From NCBI GenBank assembly GCA_016808115.1, contig JAEQBH010003861.1, forward strand, positions 1-64,000: a stretch of 64,000 nucleotides of DNA. The letters are read 5' to 3'. The position numbers and the translations under genes are program-made. Source of the stretch: Tetrastigma voinierianum (taxonomy: Eukaryota > Streptophyta > Magnoliopsida > Vitales > Vitaceae). The notes under the pieces are model-generated. The model worked only from the letters and a program-made list of their open reading frames with translations. It had not been told where the DNA came from and made no database searches. The number at the start of each line of letters is the position of its first letter. Within the stretch, counting starts at the first letter, position 1. Shown here piece after piece: positions 25,201 to 36,646 of this stretch.

Positions 25201-26320
25201 TCCACACACTCTATCATAAAGATGAAATTTTAAATACATTTGAATTGTAAAAAAAATAAAAGTTAAAGCACTGATTTAGTATGATGGATTTTATTACCAA
25301 AAGTATTAAAAAAATCTTTTTTTTTAACTAAGTGAATAAGAACCTTTTAAAAAAAAAAAAACTAAGTGAACAAGAAAATAAATAGAATTTGCAATAATAA
25401 TTTTTATAAATATGAATTAATATAAAAGAAATACAAACGGTATTAGTAATCAAAGGGTTTACTTGTGGGAAGCAACTAAAATTACTGTTTTATTTATTTT
25501 TCATTGGATAATATAAAACAAATTCCTTGATCTTAAGAACATTGTGATGGGGTGAAATTTGATATCTAATTTTTGTGTCTTCTCTTATTTTCAAAACTAA
25601 TTGTAACTGTATTTCTTAAAACAATCAAAATTTGACATTTTTTTAAGTTCTTATTTGTATTAAAATACTATAATGAAAATTTTCATAATTATTATGGTTG
25701 TACCAATGTCTAATGAGAGGAAGCCATGTTACATCATTTATGATTTAAAAAATGTAAAAAAAATAAAACTTTGTGATAACCCGAATGAACAAATAGGCAT
25801 TCAAAACACAAATCAAAACCTAACAAAAGGAAATCTAATACTGAAAACAAACAAAAAATAACTCTCCTTGAATGGAAAAATCCAAAGAAAAAAAAATGTC
25901 TTCAAATTCTTTGTAGATAGGTTTGACTACAAAGAATGAAAAAAAAAATGTCTTCAGATTTTTAACATTTACTAATATAACCACTTGATAAGTTTATAGA
26001 TAAGATCTTATATACTTTTAATTTATTTATTAAGAATGGTTGTTTGCCAACCTAGGTTGAAGAATGTTTTAAATATATATTAACCCAACATTTTTTTCTA
26101 ATAAGGTTGTATTACAATCCTCAAATTCAAGACACTTCTAGCAATTTTATATATGTCATTATTTTCTTATAAGTTTTACATTGAGGTTGCATTATCATAA
26201 GTCATGGAACCTAATTAGTAGAGATTCACATATGTCATTAATGCTTTAACTAAGTTTTATATGTTATAGTTGGTCATTTGAATAAAATGCAGCATATATT
26301 GCTTTATATCAAGATAATAT
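25201..26320. other. AT-rich non-coding DNA
   Basis: No gene-like signal. A short local duplication of 'aaaaaaaatgtcttca' is seen near 25893 and 25945. Confidence 0.45.
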
Positions 26321-26329
26321 ATGTCGACA

Positions 26330-28110
26330 ATGACCTATTTCTTGTAGTCTTGGTTTCCTACAAAAGATTTATAAAAGATTTAGTGCTATTGCGAAAATCC
26401 TTATGTGCTCTGCTTGTAGATGTCCCTTTCACATAGTCCTGAAGCTTGTGACATTGCTTTACTAAACTCGAAAACATGTTAGTGTCACCTCCCATAATGA
26501 TTCTCTAATTGGGACCTTGAATTCGAGATCTATGTGTGACCTTTAGTGATTATGCAATAGGGTTGTAATCTTGAGACAAGGGAAGACAAAAAGGCTTTTG
26601 TAATTTATTCGCCGACAAGACAACTAGACTCTTGCCCGAAGCTAACTACCGACCACGGAAAAGAGTTTCTATTTGTCGTCTTTACTTACTAGAAAATTTA
26701 GGTCATACATTGTTGGCTCTCCTGTGACCATTCTCACAGATCATGCAGCCTTGAAGTACTTGCTCTCTAAGCGGGATGGCGCAGTTAACTGGGGGTGGAT
26801 CCTCTGTGCCGAATTCAATTTGACCATTAAGGTAAAAGGGGTTGAAAATGTGGTTCTTTGACCATTTTATCTCGATTAGTTCGAATCAAATTCTCATGGC
26901 AAACCCACATGAGAGATAGTTTTCACGATGACTCTTGCTCTTAATTCGTATTATATCCCATGGTATGCTTGGCAATTGTAAATTACCTAGTCAGTCGGAT
27001 TTCATCGATGGACATCAGCGAAGAAATTTTGAGATATTAAATATTACTTTGATGATCCATATCTATATTTAAATCATCGGATCGAAAAATGAGAAGATGT
27101 GTACCTAATGATGAGCATGTTAGGATCTTAACTTTTTTGTTAAGAGCACATGGAGGACATTCTCATGGAAAACATGAGATCCAGATTTTGCAAACTCTGG
27201 TTTCATTTTACTGTTTAAGTTGTTTGAATTGCATAAACTTATGCTCAGTTGCATTGTTGGTGGTCAAGGGTGCTGATGCCTCCTCCAGTTCTAATCATTA
27301 AATTTTTATTTGTTGGAATTATGAACTGACAGATGCCTCTGCCCCATACTTATGGAGGTATCTTTGTATGTTATGCGTTGATTATGTGCAAGTGGGTCGG
27401 AAGCTATTAAGACGAGCAATGACCACGAGGTTGTTTTGAAATTTATAAAGGAACACATTTTTTCTCGTTTTGGAGTACCTTGCGCAATTATTAGTGATGG
27501 TGGATACTTTATGTCGATCTTCCGAAAGATATTAAAAAATATTAAAATTCACCCTTCAGTTTCCTGACGCCACCACCCACAGACCAACGGTCATTGAACT
27601 AGCTAATGGAGATAAAACATATTTTGGAAAAAAAACGGTTGCTCCAAATGCAAAGGTGATCTTTGACTTAGACGCTCTTTGGGCCCTGCAGATGCAGCAC
27701 TACGAAGCCATTCTTGGTATGTCTCCTGAGCTGTTTATGGAAAGGCTGTCATCCTCGATCGAAATGGAACATAGAGGCTTGTTGAACATTAGGCGTTTGA
27801 TTCTGATTTAACTCAAGCGATCAACGTGCTTGGCTGCGACTAAATGAGCTTGTGATTCACGGCTAGAGTCATAAACTCAGGAATTTACAAGAAGCGGCTC
27901 AAGTCTTTCCATGACAAAACTGTGCCGGAAGCGTTAGACAGGCAAGGTCTGTTGTACGTCGGGTTGCGCTTATTCCCGGAAACTTCATCTCGTTAGGTAG
28001 CCCATTCATTCATTAAAGTAGATCTTTCCTCTGGATAGTGGAGATTGAGAATCCGAGGCCAGGAAGTCTTTCAGATTAATGGTCAGCGCTCATAAACCAT
28101 TCCTCAGCGA
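26330..28110 (+). pseudogene. Athila/Tat-type gypsy pol: RT end, RNase H, integrase
   Basis: Across several frameshifts the plus strand reads through five blocks. The RT connection comes first ('RFSAIAK', 'DLEFEIYVTFSDYAIG'). RNase H follows ('KEFLFVVF', 'FRSYIVGSPVTILTDHAALK', 'YLLSKRDG', 'KGVENVV', about 26600-26860). The integrase zinc-finger region has 'RRCVPNDEHVRIL' near 27090-27140. The integrase core has 'CVDYVQVG' and, in other frames, 'SRFGVPCAIISDGG' near 27455. A C-terminal tail ends at 28095 with a version of 'SFRVNGxRxKPF'. The combination is that of the Athila/Tat branch of Ty3/gypsy. Gag, protease and most of RT are absent upstream. The copy is dead. Confidence 0.75.
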
Positions 28111-28916
28111 TTCGTCTTGAAATTAGTCGCAGGACTTGGTGATCCATTCTCTGGTCTGTCAGTAAAGTCATTCTCCATGTCACCTGTATATAGTTTTAGT
28201 TTTATTTTATTTTGGTCTGCTTTCTATCTATGCATTAGAAATGATGCTCATTTATTAATGGGGGTAGGTACACTTGGATTGTGAATCTAACTATGCGCTT
28301 GTTACATGTTCGATTATATAATTTGTATGGTCAAAATTTTCGAAATATGGCTCTTTTGAGTATAATCTTGACTGCCCGATGTACATACACATGTTCATAC
28401 ATGTTCCACATCATCTTATTACATATGCATACTTGTTTTCTGCCAATCTTTGGCTCTTATGTTGGTCCCTTTTGCATTACCGCTCGTTGTGCTCTGAACC
28501 AGGTCCCTAACATCATATTTTTCGATCTTGCACCTTTTGCTCCTATTTGTGCATCGATTTGGCATGTCATGCAACTTCATGCATCATGGTCTTTATGGAA
28601 CATCTTGCATAGCGGAAAATGATTCAGAGGCCATTATTTCTCACGGCACATGCGAACTCCATATTGTTTCACCTGCCACATTTGAGCTTTAGGACATACA
28701 AAGTCGGTTCAAACCACAGGAACCACGATGCTTGGAGCGACAATGGGTCCCATGGAAAGATTAGAGTATCCCAGAGAATTCGATGACCAATTCTATGAAT
28801 CTGATCCCGGTTGATGATCCCAGACAACGAAAAAGTAAGCATGCGTGAGAGCAGGATGGAAGAGCGGAGTTGACAAGGCCAAATTTCACATCGGCATCAT
28901 TGTTCCAATTTTGAAA
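28111..28916 (+). mobile_element. Post-pol region of the Athila-type element
   Basis: Follows the integrase end directly and contains the T-rich, 'ttattaatgggggtagg'-type stretch that normally lies between pol and the accessory ORF in such elements. An ORF at 28281-28622 (113 codons) is open but shows no recognisable domain, and I do not call it a gene. Confidence 0.4.

Positions 28917-28946
<30 letters not shown>
28917..28946. repeat. (AAAT)n microsatellite
   Basis: About seven tandem AAAT units, within the Athila-type remnant. Confidence 0.9.
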
Positions 28947-28947
<1 letters not shown>

Positions 28948-28949
28948 GA

Positions 28950-29125
28950 ATAAATTGGAACAAGTGTACCAGTACACCATTAAGTCTCTGGGGTACACCA
29001 TACCTTGAAAGTGGCGGTGGGCAAAGTGTCTTAGGTACACCATTAAAGTGTCTTAGGTACACTGTGAAATGGGCGAGTAGCAAAGTGTATCGCACACCGA
29101 TAATGTCTGCAGGTACCGATCGGAT
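28950..29125. repeat. GTGTCTTAGGTACAC repeat block, copy A
   Basis: Contains 'agtggcggtgggcaaagtg', two copies of 'gtgtcttaggtacac' separated by a few bases, and degenerate 'gtacacca' phrases. It aligns with a second block at 31490-31680 over about 150 bases with frequent substitutions and small indels. The motif has imperfect dyad symmetry (GTGT...ACAC ends). Confidence 0.65.
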
Positions 29126-29589
29126 TTGGGCAAATGAGGTTTTAAACCCCAAATTTTGTGGCTTTTGGTATTCTTCACACTCCCCACTCTCTACAAAGCC
29201 AAGCCCTAGTTTTTTTTGCCCTCTCACACAAGCAACTCGAAGTTTATCTGTACATGGGGTTTTACATTGTTCGGGCCGAGACACTACTGCCAGTCATCTC
29301 AATACGGACGTGGTAAGCCTCCTACAACTCCTTGATAGCATTTTTGGGCTTTTCATTGTTATACATGGACTTGTTTTGTTGGTTTTGGGTAGTGTTGTTC
29401 TGTACTTGGTGGTTTGGGGTCTCGGGTGGCAGTATGGGGAGGAAATTCCTATCTGATATGTACGGGGCCAGCCCGGTGTTTTTTGAAATAGGCCTCTGGG
29501 ATCTTGTTATATATATATGGGCCATCTGTGCCATTATTGCCATCCTTGCCATCTCTATGTACGATCAGGAACATTAGGAAAGGAAGCTG

Positions 29590-30810
29590 GCTTCCTCTAT
29601 GGAGCGGACCATGAAGAAAAGAAAATCGGACTCTTGGCGGCCCGGGTTAAAAGGGCAAGGCGAGTAGATGGGGAGTCTTGAGGTGAGGAAGTGTCGGGAG
29701 TAGCGATGATGAGATAGACGTGTTTGCGGGGACTTTGGAGTCGGGCCCCTGAAGAATGGGCTGATCGAGTTGCGAATGGGGATTTCAGCTGCGAGAGGGC
29801 GTGAAGTTGGGACATTTTTGTACTCTCACCCCATCGGATTATTCAAGAATAAGATATGGACTTCCCGTATGCTGCTAGAGGTGCAAGGATATACCTCACA
29901 TGCAGTTTAGGAGTTCTATATACCAATACGAAGAAAATCGTGGTGAGGCAAGTATTAGAGACTTAGATGGGTAAGCGACCGGATCACCCACGGTCTGATA
30001 AACGCATTCCTTGTGCTCTTCAATACGATGTGATGGCCAAGTACCCACTCGGAGCTATCACCGGCTTTGATGCGGTTGTTCCCTTTAGGGGCTATGTGTA
30101 CTCACCCAGGTGCCCGTGAATGAGTTCGTGAAAAGAGTCGTCTGAAAGGCTCAATGAATATACTTTGATGAATAAGATTATTCATGCCCAGGGTGGGCCT
30201 AAGGGCGATGAAAAATCTCGGTAGAGAACAAATCCAGTTTTTGTATGAAGTCATGACCGGGAAACTCATCGATTATGCATTAGTCATATGGTGTGTGATG
30301 AGGTTGCAATTCTCGCGTAAGCGGACATATTCCATTCCACCGCTTGTGACTAGTATTGTGGAAGAGCTGCGGGAATGAGGAAGCAGTAGAAAAGAGTCTT
30401 TGCCTAGATTGGGACCTATCACAAATAAAACCCGAGGCGAGCGAACTGCATCTACTAGACCTCACCCTCATGAAGTATCTCGGCTTTCGATAGCCCGGTG
30501 CCTCCCGGGATTACTTCATCCATAGCCCAGCACCATTAGCGCATCCCATTGAAGAGGATGGGCCCGAATAAAGGAGTGGTTCAAAGTGCATTTGGGGAAA
30601 GCGAAGCAGCTTGACGGCGTGATCTCGAGGCTTGAGAGTCATATTTTCAAGGAGGCTGCGATGGTGATGCCCTTCCCGGACCTGGAGGAGTTCGGAAGGT
30701 GGATGGCGTGTCGATGGGGATGCATTTTCTTAGGGATGAGGATGACGATCGTGGTTGGTCTTTTTAGGCTGAGACTAGGGTGGTGTTGGAATTGGGTAGT
30801 AGACCTGATC
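29590..30810 (+). pseudogene. Accessory 'plant transposon protein' ORF (PF20167-like)
   Basis: Downstream of the integrase, where Athila-type elements carry an extra or env-region ORF. The best-preserved part (about 30184-30378) reads 'LGREQIQFLYEVMTGKLIDY' and then 'SIPPLVTSIVEEL'. This fits the C-terminal part of the putative plant transposon protein domain, in which a 'TGxxxxxxxVI' segment is followed by 'IPxGxLITxI'. The 5' part starts near 29598 (METMKK-like frame) and is badly frameshifted. Function in the family is unknown. Confidence 0.45.
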
Positions 30811-31489
30811 GTGTGACCCATTTTGATCATTTACCCTTTTTCGTTCAGCCTATGGTCGTTACAAACCTTTAAGACCTTTTTGATTCCAGTTATGTTTGTC
30901 GTTTTTCGACGTATCATAGTAGTTATGTGTTCATATTAAGTAGTTTGCTTCCTTTATAACGATCGCTACAGTTCAATGTTTGCATGACTGCTTTACCTTT
31001 CTTCAATTCCATAACCCTTTATTTGAATAGCTGATTTTGTGTTAGCTCCTTGTAATGTTCATTTTGTAAGACTGTGGTTGGTTAAAATGAGTCGTACTGG
31101 TGCATACTAAAGTAGGTGAAGTATTATATTCCATATTTGCTAGTTTGAGGATCTTGCAAAGCTTAACTATCACGACACCTTGTTGGAATTCATAACAAGT
31201 TGTGATTCAATCTAATCTTTGTGCTGCTTTCAAGGTTGCAGATGGATGGGGGTGATGAATACCTGATTGAGCAGCGATTATAGCCGAACTTAGCATTACA
31301 GTCACATACCCATTTGGCATGAGGATAGGTACTTTTAATTGCTTTTTATCATTTTAGATTTGTGCGGAGTCTTTGGTCTAATGCATGAGTGCTAAGATTT
31401 ATGTCAGAGTGAAGCAAATACTAGTCTATGGAGGATGTGGGCAAGCGATTGATGAAGTTTAGGAACTCCATGATAGAGAAGCACCAGGT

Positions 31490-31680
31490 GAGCAAAGTGT
31501 CTAGGTACACCTTCAATGTCTGGTACATGTCGAAAAGTGGCGGTGGACAAGTGTCTTAGGTACACCCTAAATGTGTCTTAGGGTACACTGTGAAAAATTG
31601 GCAGTAACGCAAAGTGTCTCCAGGTACACCATTAATGTGTCTTAGGTACACATCATATGAAGTGCGGGAATTGGCGAAAT
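31490..31680. repeat. GTGTCTTAGGTACAC repeat block, copy B
   Basis: Second copy of the block at 28950-29125. It carries 'agtggcggtggacaa', 'gtgtcttaggtacacc', 'gtgtcttagggtacactgtg' and a further 'gtgtcttaggtacac'. It lies at the start of the presumed LTR, so the internal copy may be a duplicated LTR edge. Confidence 0.65.
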
Positions 31681-32690
31681 GTGATCTATAGGGGCATATA
31701 TAAATTATCCTTGAACACGAGATGACATTGGAAAGGAGTATAAAAGCAATAGGACACAAGGAGAAGGCAACTTTTGATCACTAGGGTTAGGTTTTGAGAG
31801 AAGAAGTGTTTTTCCTTCATAGTCTTGAGTTGAAGTTTTATAGATCCAGATTGGAGACTTTAATTCTTTGGTGATTTTGGATTCATGCACATGTAATCTT
31901 TCAGCAGGAACATACATTTAGTTTTAATCTCAGTGTTTATATTTTCATACAGGTTTTGAATTGAATTCTGATTTTCTCAAGTCTTTGTTTTTATGAATAA
32001 ACTCCTTGATTATATGATTGTCATTATAAGTTTCATGGGTTCGTTCTCTGCTGGGATTCCCGCGGTGGAAACTCACCACTGATCAAGGTAATTCCCTCGA
32101 TACCTCTTTTGAACTACAATGGAGTGTGCGATGTTAATTGCTTGTGCAAACACTGTAAAAACCTTAGTTGGGCATTCCTCTTGACAAGCTGTGAGCGAAG
32201 CGTCTCGGTACACGTTGTACTTTGATTCTAAATGCAAGCTAAGTGTACGTATTAGTGGGAACAAGTGGCTAACATCGTTCAATCATCTTTCTTTCAAAAA
32301 GAGCATCAGGATAAATATTCCATCGAGAGACCATTTATCAGATACAAACCACTAGATGAGTTTGTAAAGAAGAATTGGGAATTACATGATGGGAAGTGAG
32401 TGGAACACTAAGGATCCCGACAATTGTCTTTCTATTTTAAAATATTCAAATCAATAATCATTCCAATCAAACATTCAGCCCATAATTCTCTTTGAAATTA
32501 CAATTTGTGGAGAATAGCTCCCGATCAACAAATTAGACCCTCCTGTGGAGATGACTGTGGATTCCGTAGTATTACGATGCTGGTATTTAGTAATTCTCAC
32601 GCTTAGGAATAGAAATTCGCATCTGGATAAGAATTAAACACCTACCCTTCCATATCTCTGCCTTTCCCTTAGTACAAAGTGACTCAGCCA
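31490..32690 (+). mobile_element. Athila-type LTR
   Basis: Located after the accessory ORF and ending just before a tRNA-Asp-type primer-binding motif. The final 250 bases carry the phrases seen at Athila LTR ends ('ctcctgtggagatgactgtgg' reduced to 'cctgtggagatgactgtgg', then 'ggtatttagtaattctcac'). The start is not precisely defined. The orientation is plus, the same as the upstream pol. Confidence 0.5.
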
Positions 32691-32696
32691 TCAAAA

Positions 32697-32715
32697 TGGC
32701 AAATGCCGGGCCTTG
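32697..32715 (+). promoter_or_regulatory. Degenerate primer-binding site, tRNA-Asp type
   Basis: The sequence TGGCaaatgccgggccttg corresponds to the Athila/Tat primer-binding consensus TGGCGCCGTTGCCGGGG, which is complementary to the 3' end of plant tRNA-Asp. Four bases of the 'GCCG' core appear lost. It directly follows the LTR end. Confidence 0.45.
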
Positions 32716-33300
32716 ATATGGGACCCTAAATTAAAGGAAGGTTAATTGGGGCGGGATTTTGCATTAGGCCTCGAATGGTGTACGGAAAGCGAGAAGCAAA
32801 AGTGGGGGACTTGGGACATAATGCACATGGTAGGGTTGGAACCTGTATCCGATCACACCCTTACTTGGCCCCACTGGATATCGTGTATCTAAAAGTATTG
32901 TCTTTAACAGTCTGAGTGTACATTCTATATCCCTGCCCTTTTATTTTCTTAGAGATATTTCTTCTTTTTAGGTGGACTAAGCGAATCTGTTACCCTTTCT
33001 GAGAGATTTTTGGAGTGTCACGCTTTTATATATATAAAGAACAGGATGACAGTAAGCAGAATCATCCATCTTCACTGGGAGTTCTGGCTTTGTGGAAAGC
33101 AATCGATCTTGCCCTGAAACCTTACCAATAAGGGGCTATCTTTGACATCCGTTTTATTGAACTGATGAAGAGATGTGTATATTGTTTTCATTTTTTAACA
33201 TCTATTGCATTACAATATTGTAGTATTATATTCTTATAAAGCCTCTGTGAGTACCATGGTTTTTAGACTCGCTACTCCAATGAAGTAAGGAGCATTAGGC
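32716..33300. other. Retroelement leader-like non-coding DNA
   Basis: No gag similarity could be read here, although the position after a primer-binding motif is where a leader and gag would be expected. It contains short ORFs only. Confidence 0.35.
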
Positions 33301-33900
33301 TGGCTTGACATGACCTGATAATGAAGCGACCAAGCCATACCATATTAGAATCGGAGGGCACTACCTAGGCGGAGAATCAGGCTGGATGCAGTGAGGCAGG
33401 TGTCTTCCCAAGGCCAACTTCAAGACAGCTTTGTTTAGTTTGAGTCTTCAGTTGTATCTTACACATATGACAAGTTCGTTATGGATAAATGGATGAAGGC
33501 GAGAAATACGCAAAGTTATTTATTTGCGAATTTCCTAATTTCCTAATCTCTTACTTCTCGAAAACATTAATCCTTGATAAGGAAGAATTAATCCTTGATA
33601 AGGAATGAGACATTTTATCACTAAAATTATGAGATTTTCTTTCCTAAAAGCAAGGAGAAGTTCATGTATAAAATTAGAAGACCCACTTGAAGAAGGTAGC
33701 AATTCTTGCATACTTTCTTCTTCTTCATTTCTATATTTTTGCTAACTTAATCATCGGAGAGGCGGCTGACCCATCGTCGCCGAACCACCCTTTCTTGAGA
33801 TCTGGTGCGTTAAGCGATGCCTAAGGGTTCCGAGTGATTGGTAGCTCTTTTCGAATCTGCGGTTCTTTCCTTATGCCCATGACACTTTAGCCACTAAACT
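33300..33900 (+). mobile_element. Tat/Ogre-like LTR end
   Basis: Carries 'tttgctaacttaatcatcgg' followed by 'agaggcggctgaccc', which matches the phrase 'gacttgatcgtcggag' plus a GC-rich block near the 3' end of Tat/Ogre LTRs. A short 'aattaatccttgataaggaa' duplication occurs near 33570. Nothing recognisable is attached internally. Confidence 0.4.
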
Positions 33901-34439
33901 CCATAATGTTGTAGTCAATCTTGGACCAATGTCATTATCAAAAAACATTATTCACTTTAGTTAATCTCTTTCCCATTCCACTACAGACTACTATTTTGAT
34001 TCAAAAAAATTTTCTAATCTTGATGTTATTATTATTATTTTTAAATAATTCTCATTTATTTATTTTTTGAAAATCAACCTTTTGGGAAAGCTCCTATGAG
34101 ATAATCTCTTCCTAAACTCTTTTTCTTATTTCTTTCATTTACTGATGAATACCCATCTTAAATATTGATATATATTTATATAAGCATCAAATAAGGATTC
34201 ATTTTTCATCCTCATTTTTTACTAAATTAGAAGAAATATGATGTGTGATTTCTTACTCATTTTTAAGGTGTTTTTACATTACAATGGTGTTTCATTTAAT
34301 TGGTGACAATTTAACACTTCACTTCAAATATTAAAATTAACTCTATGAACTATTGAAAACATGAAAAGTGATCCTTTACACTTTCATTTTTCTTTCTACA
34401 TTTATCCTTTACACATTTTTTTAATACACTCTAGTGTCA

Positions 34440-34560
34440 AGGTAGTAAATTGTCTATCCTAAAACTTGAACCTAGGACTCTCCTCCCTAAGCCTCTTGCT
34501 TGTTTTAAATATGAATGTTCTACCACTTGAGCTAGAAATGATGTGCCCCCTTACACTTTA
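34440..34560 (-). repeat. tRNA-derived SINE-like element
   Basis: On the minus strand, TAGCTCAAGTGG (34534-34523) matches the RNA polymerase III A-box consensus and GGTTCAAGT (34472-34464) matches the B-box. Their spacing is about 50 bases. The start (GGGGGCACATCATTTC) and the lack of a foldable acceptor stem argue for a SINE rather than a tRNA gene. The tail is not clearly defined. Assignment is from promoter-box pattern only. Confidence 0.5.
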
Positions 34561-34672
34561 AAATATTAAAATTAACCCTTTATGTTATCAAAAACATAAC
34601 TGACCTTCATCTTATATTACAAATTTTATTTAAAAATTTAGTTTCTTAAAATGTAGATAAAAATTAAGAGAT

Positions 34673-34673
<1 letters not shown>

Positions 34674-34733
<60 letters not shown>
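34674..34733. repeat. (AT)n microsatellite
   Basis: Uninterrupted AT run of about 29 units, about 190 bases downstream of the terpene synthase stop codon. Minus-strand ORFs reading YIYIYI here are artefacts of it. Confidence 0.95.
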
Positions 34734-34738
<5 letters not shown>

Positions 34739-35789
34739 TTTTTTTTTAGTAGATATGACAATTTTTTTAAGTGTAGAGGATAAATATAAAAAATTGTGAA
34801 AGTGATAATGCAAGTGGAAGGGGATGGGTTAGAAAAGGAAAGGAAATAATATGACATGACGTCAAGCATTATGATATGTAGGGCTCATAGAGCATGATAT
34901 AGAAGAATCTCTTTGCTTACAACGGCAACGGATCAATGAGGAGCGAAGCAATGAGATATTCCATCAAGTCTCCCACATTTGTGTAGTGATCTTCGTTTTT
35001 GTACAACAGGTCTACCACACGTGTAAGAAGAGGCATAGGGAGTTTTATAGGTTTGAGGAACACCTTATTGATATCCTTCCGTGCATTCGCTAATTCTTTA
35101 TTTAACTCATTATATGCTTCTTGCTTGCAAGCCCCATGTTTCATGTAGCATTTAATGGCTGAAGCAACATGCCCTCTTTTTTGCTCAAACTACACAAATG
35201 CACAACGATGTAGGGTAAAGTGAATAGGAATCAATAAAAAAATGAGTCTAAAACATGTTATTAATTCGAAAACTATTTTTTTTAATCTGAATTTAGTGTT
35301 TTTTTTTTCATGAAAAAAACTAGGAGTCTAAAACATGTTCTCTATATTTTTTCATCTTCTCCTTGTTTTTCAAAATAAAAAACAATTTAAAAAAACTGTA
35401 AACAAACATGCCCAAAAATACATGAAGCAAGTACAACACAAGAAGCATTAGCAACAAAAAAATTGATTTGTAATATATACCTCATGGGTAACTATGTCAC
35501 CCTGGAGCCTACAAATGATAGATGAAGCTCTAACCATGCTGGAATGTCTAGAAACCCCATGGAAGGCCTCCTTTGTTGCTATATCTCCCATGCCAACAAA
35601 AGATGTGGTTATAAGCAAATAATAACCACAGCTTACTAGTGCATTACTCATATACTCATCCATTGTGGGTGTATATTCTTGGTTCAGCCATTTGGCTTCC
35701 ATAAAGTAGGATTGGACGCTTCTTCAATCTCAGTTCACAATATTGAAAAATTGATTAATTAGTCTCTACTAATTTCTTATACTCCTCCA

Positions 35790-35812
35790 TATATATATAT
35801 ATATATATATAT
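35790..35812. repeat. (AT)n microsatellite in terpene synthase intron 5
   Basis: About 11 AT units between exons 6 and 5 of the minus-strand gene. Confidence 0.9.
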
Positions 35813-36601
35813 CGGAAGAGTATAAGGCTTCTAGGAACAACGAAAATACAAAAGAAAGAAAATAGAGAGGAAAAGTAAAATAAAAGAAAATTTAGAGGAA
35901 AATAAAAAATGGTTTAAGTTTAATAAATTATTTTATATGTTCATTCAAACACGTTTTATTTGTTTATCCATATTATATAAGAGCTAAAAAATTTAAAAAT
36001 ATGGAAATTTTTTATTATATTTTATTTTCTTTTATATTTTCCATGGTTAAACTAATCATGAGAAAATGCTTTAATTTTCCTTAGTATTTTTTCTTTCCCT
36101 AATACTTTTTGGGTTCCAAATAAAGTCTTAGGAAAATGATTTTCCTCCCCAAAAGAAAATAGAGAAAAAAAAGGAGGGGAAAAAATGGAGGAAATAAAAT
36201 TAAGTTTAAACTTAATAAATCAATTTTATATGTTTATTCTAACTCATTTTATTTATTTCTCTTTATTATATAATGATCAAGAAATTTATAAATATCTAAA
36301 GTTTTGAGGAATTTTTATTATAATTTATTTTCTTTGGTGAAACCAAACATAAAAAAATTATTTTCCCTAATATTTTTTCCTTTTCCTAGTATTTTTGGGT
36401 TCCAAACTAGATGCTAAATGATGAAGAAGAAGGGCAATTGGAGGCATACCGCTGCTTTTGCTTAGTGAAGGCGGTACAAGTTTCCTTGCTTGGCCATCTC
36501 TTGTTCCATTTCTTGGTAAATATCTGATAGAGCCTGATAACAAGGCTTCATATAATCAGGGAGTTGATCTATGCTGCTGGCGTCCCATCTGAAAGTGAAG
36601 C

Positions 36602-36602
36602 A

Positions 36603-36646
<44 letters not shown>
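36602..36646. repeat. Compound (CA)n(TA)n microsatellite in intron 4
   Basis: About ten CA units run directly into about eleven TA units, immediately upstream (minus-strand sense) of exon 5 of the terpene synthase locus. Confidence 0.95.

Noticed and set aside
34440..34560. Functional tRNA gene on the minus strand
   Set aside because: A- and B-box motifs are present, but acceptor and anticodon stems do not pair and the inter-box region does not give a tRNA-like anticodon loop.
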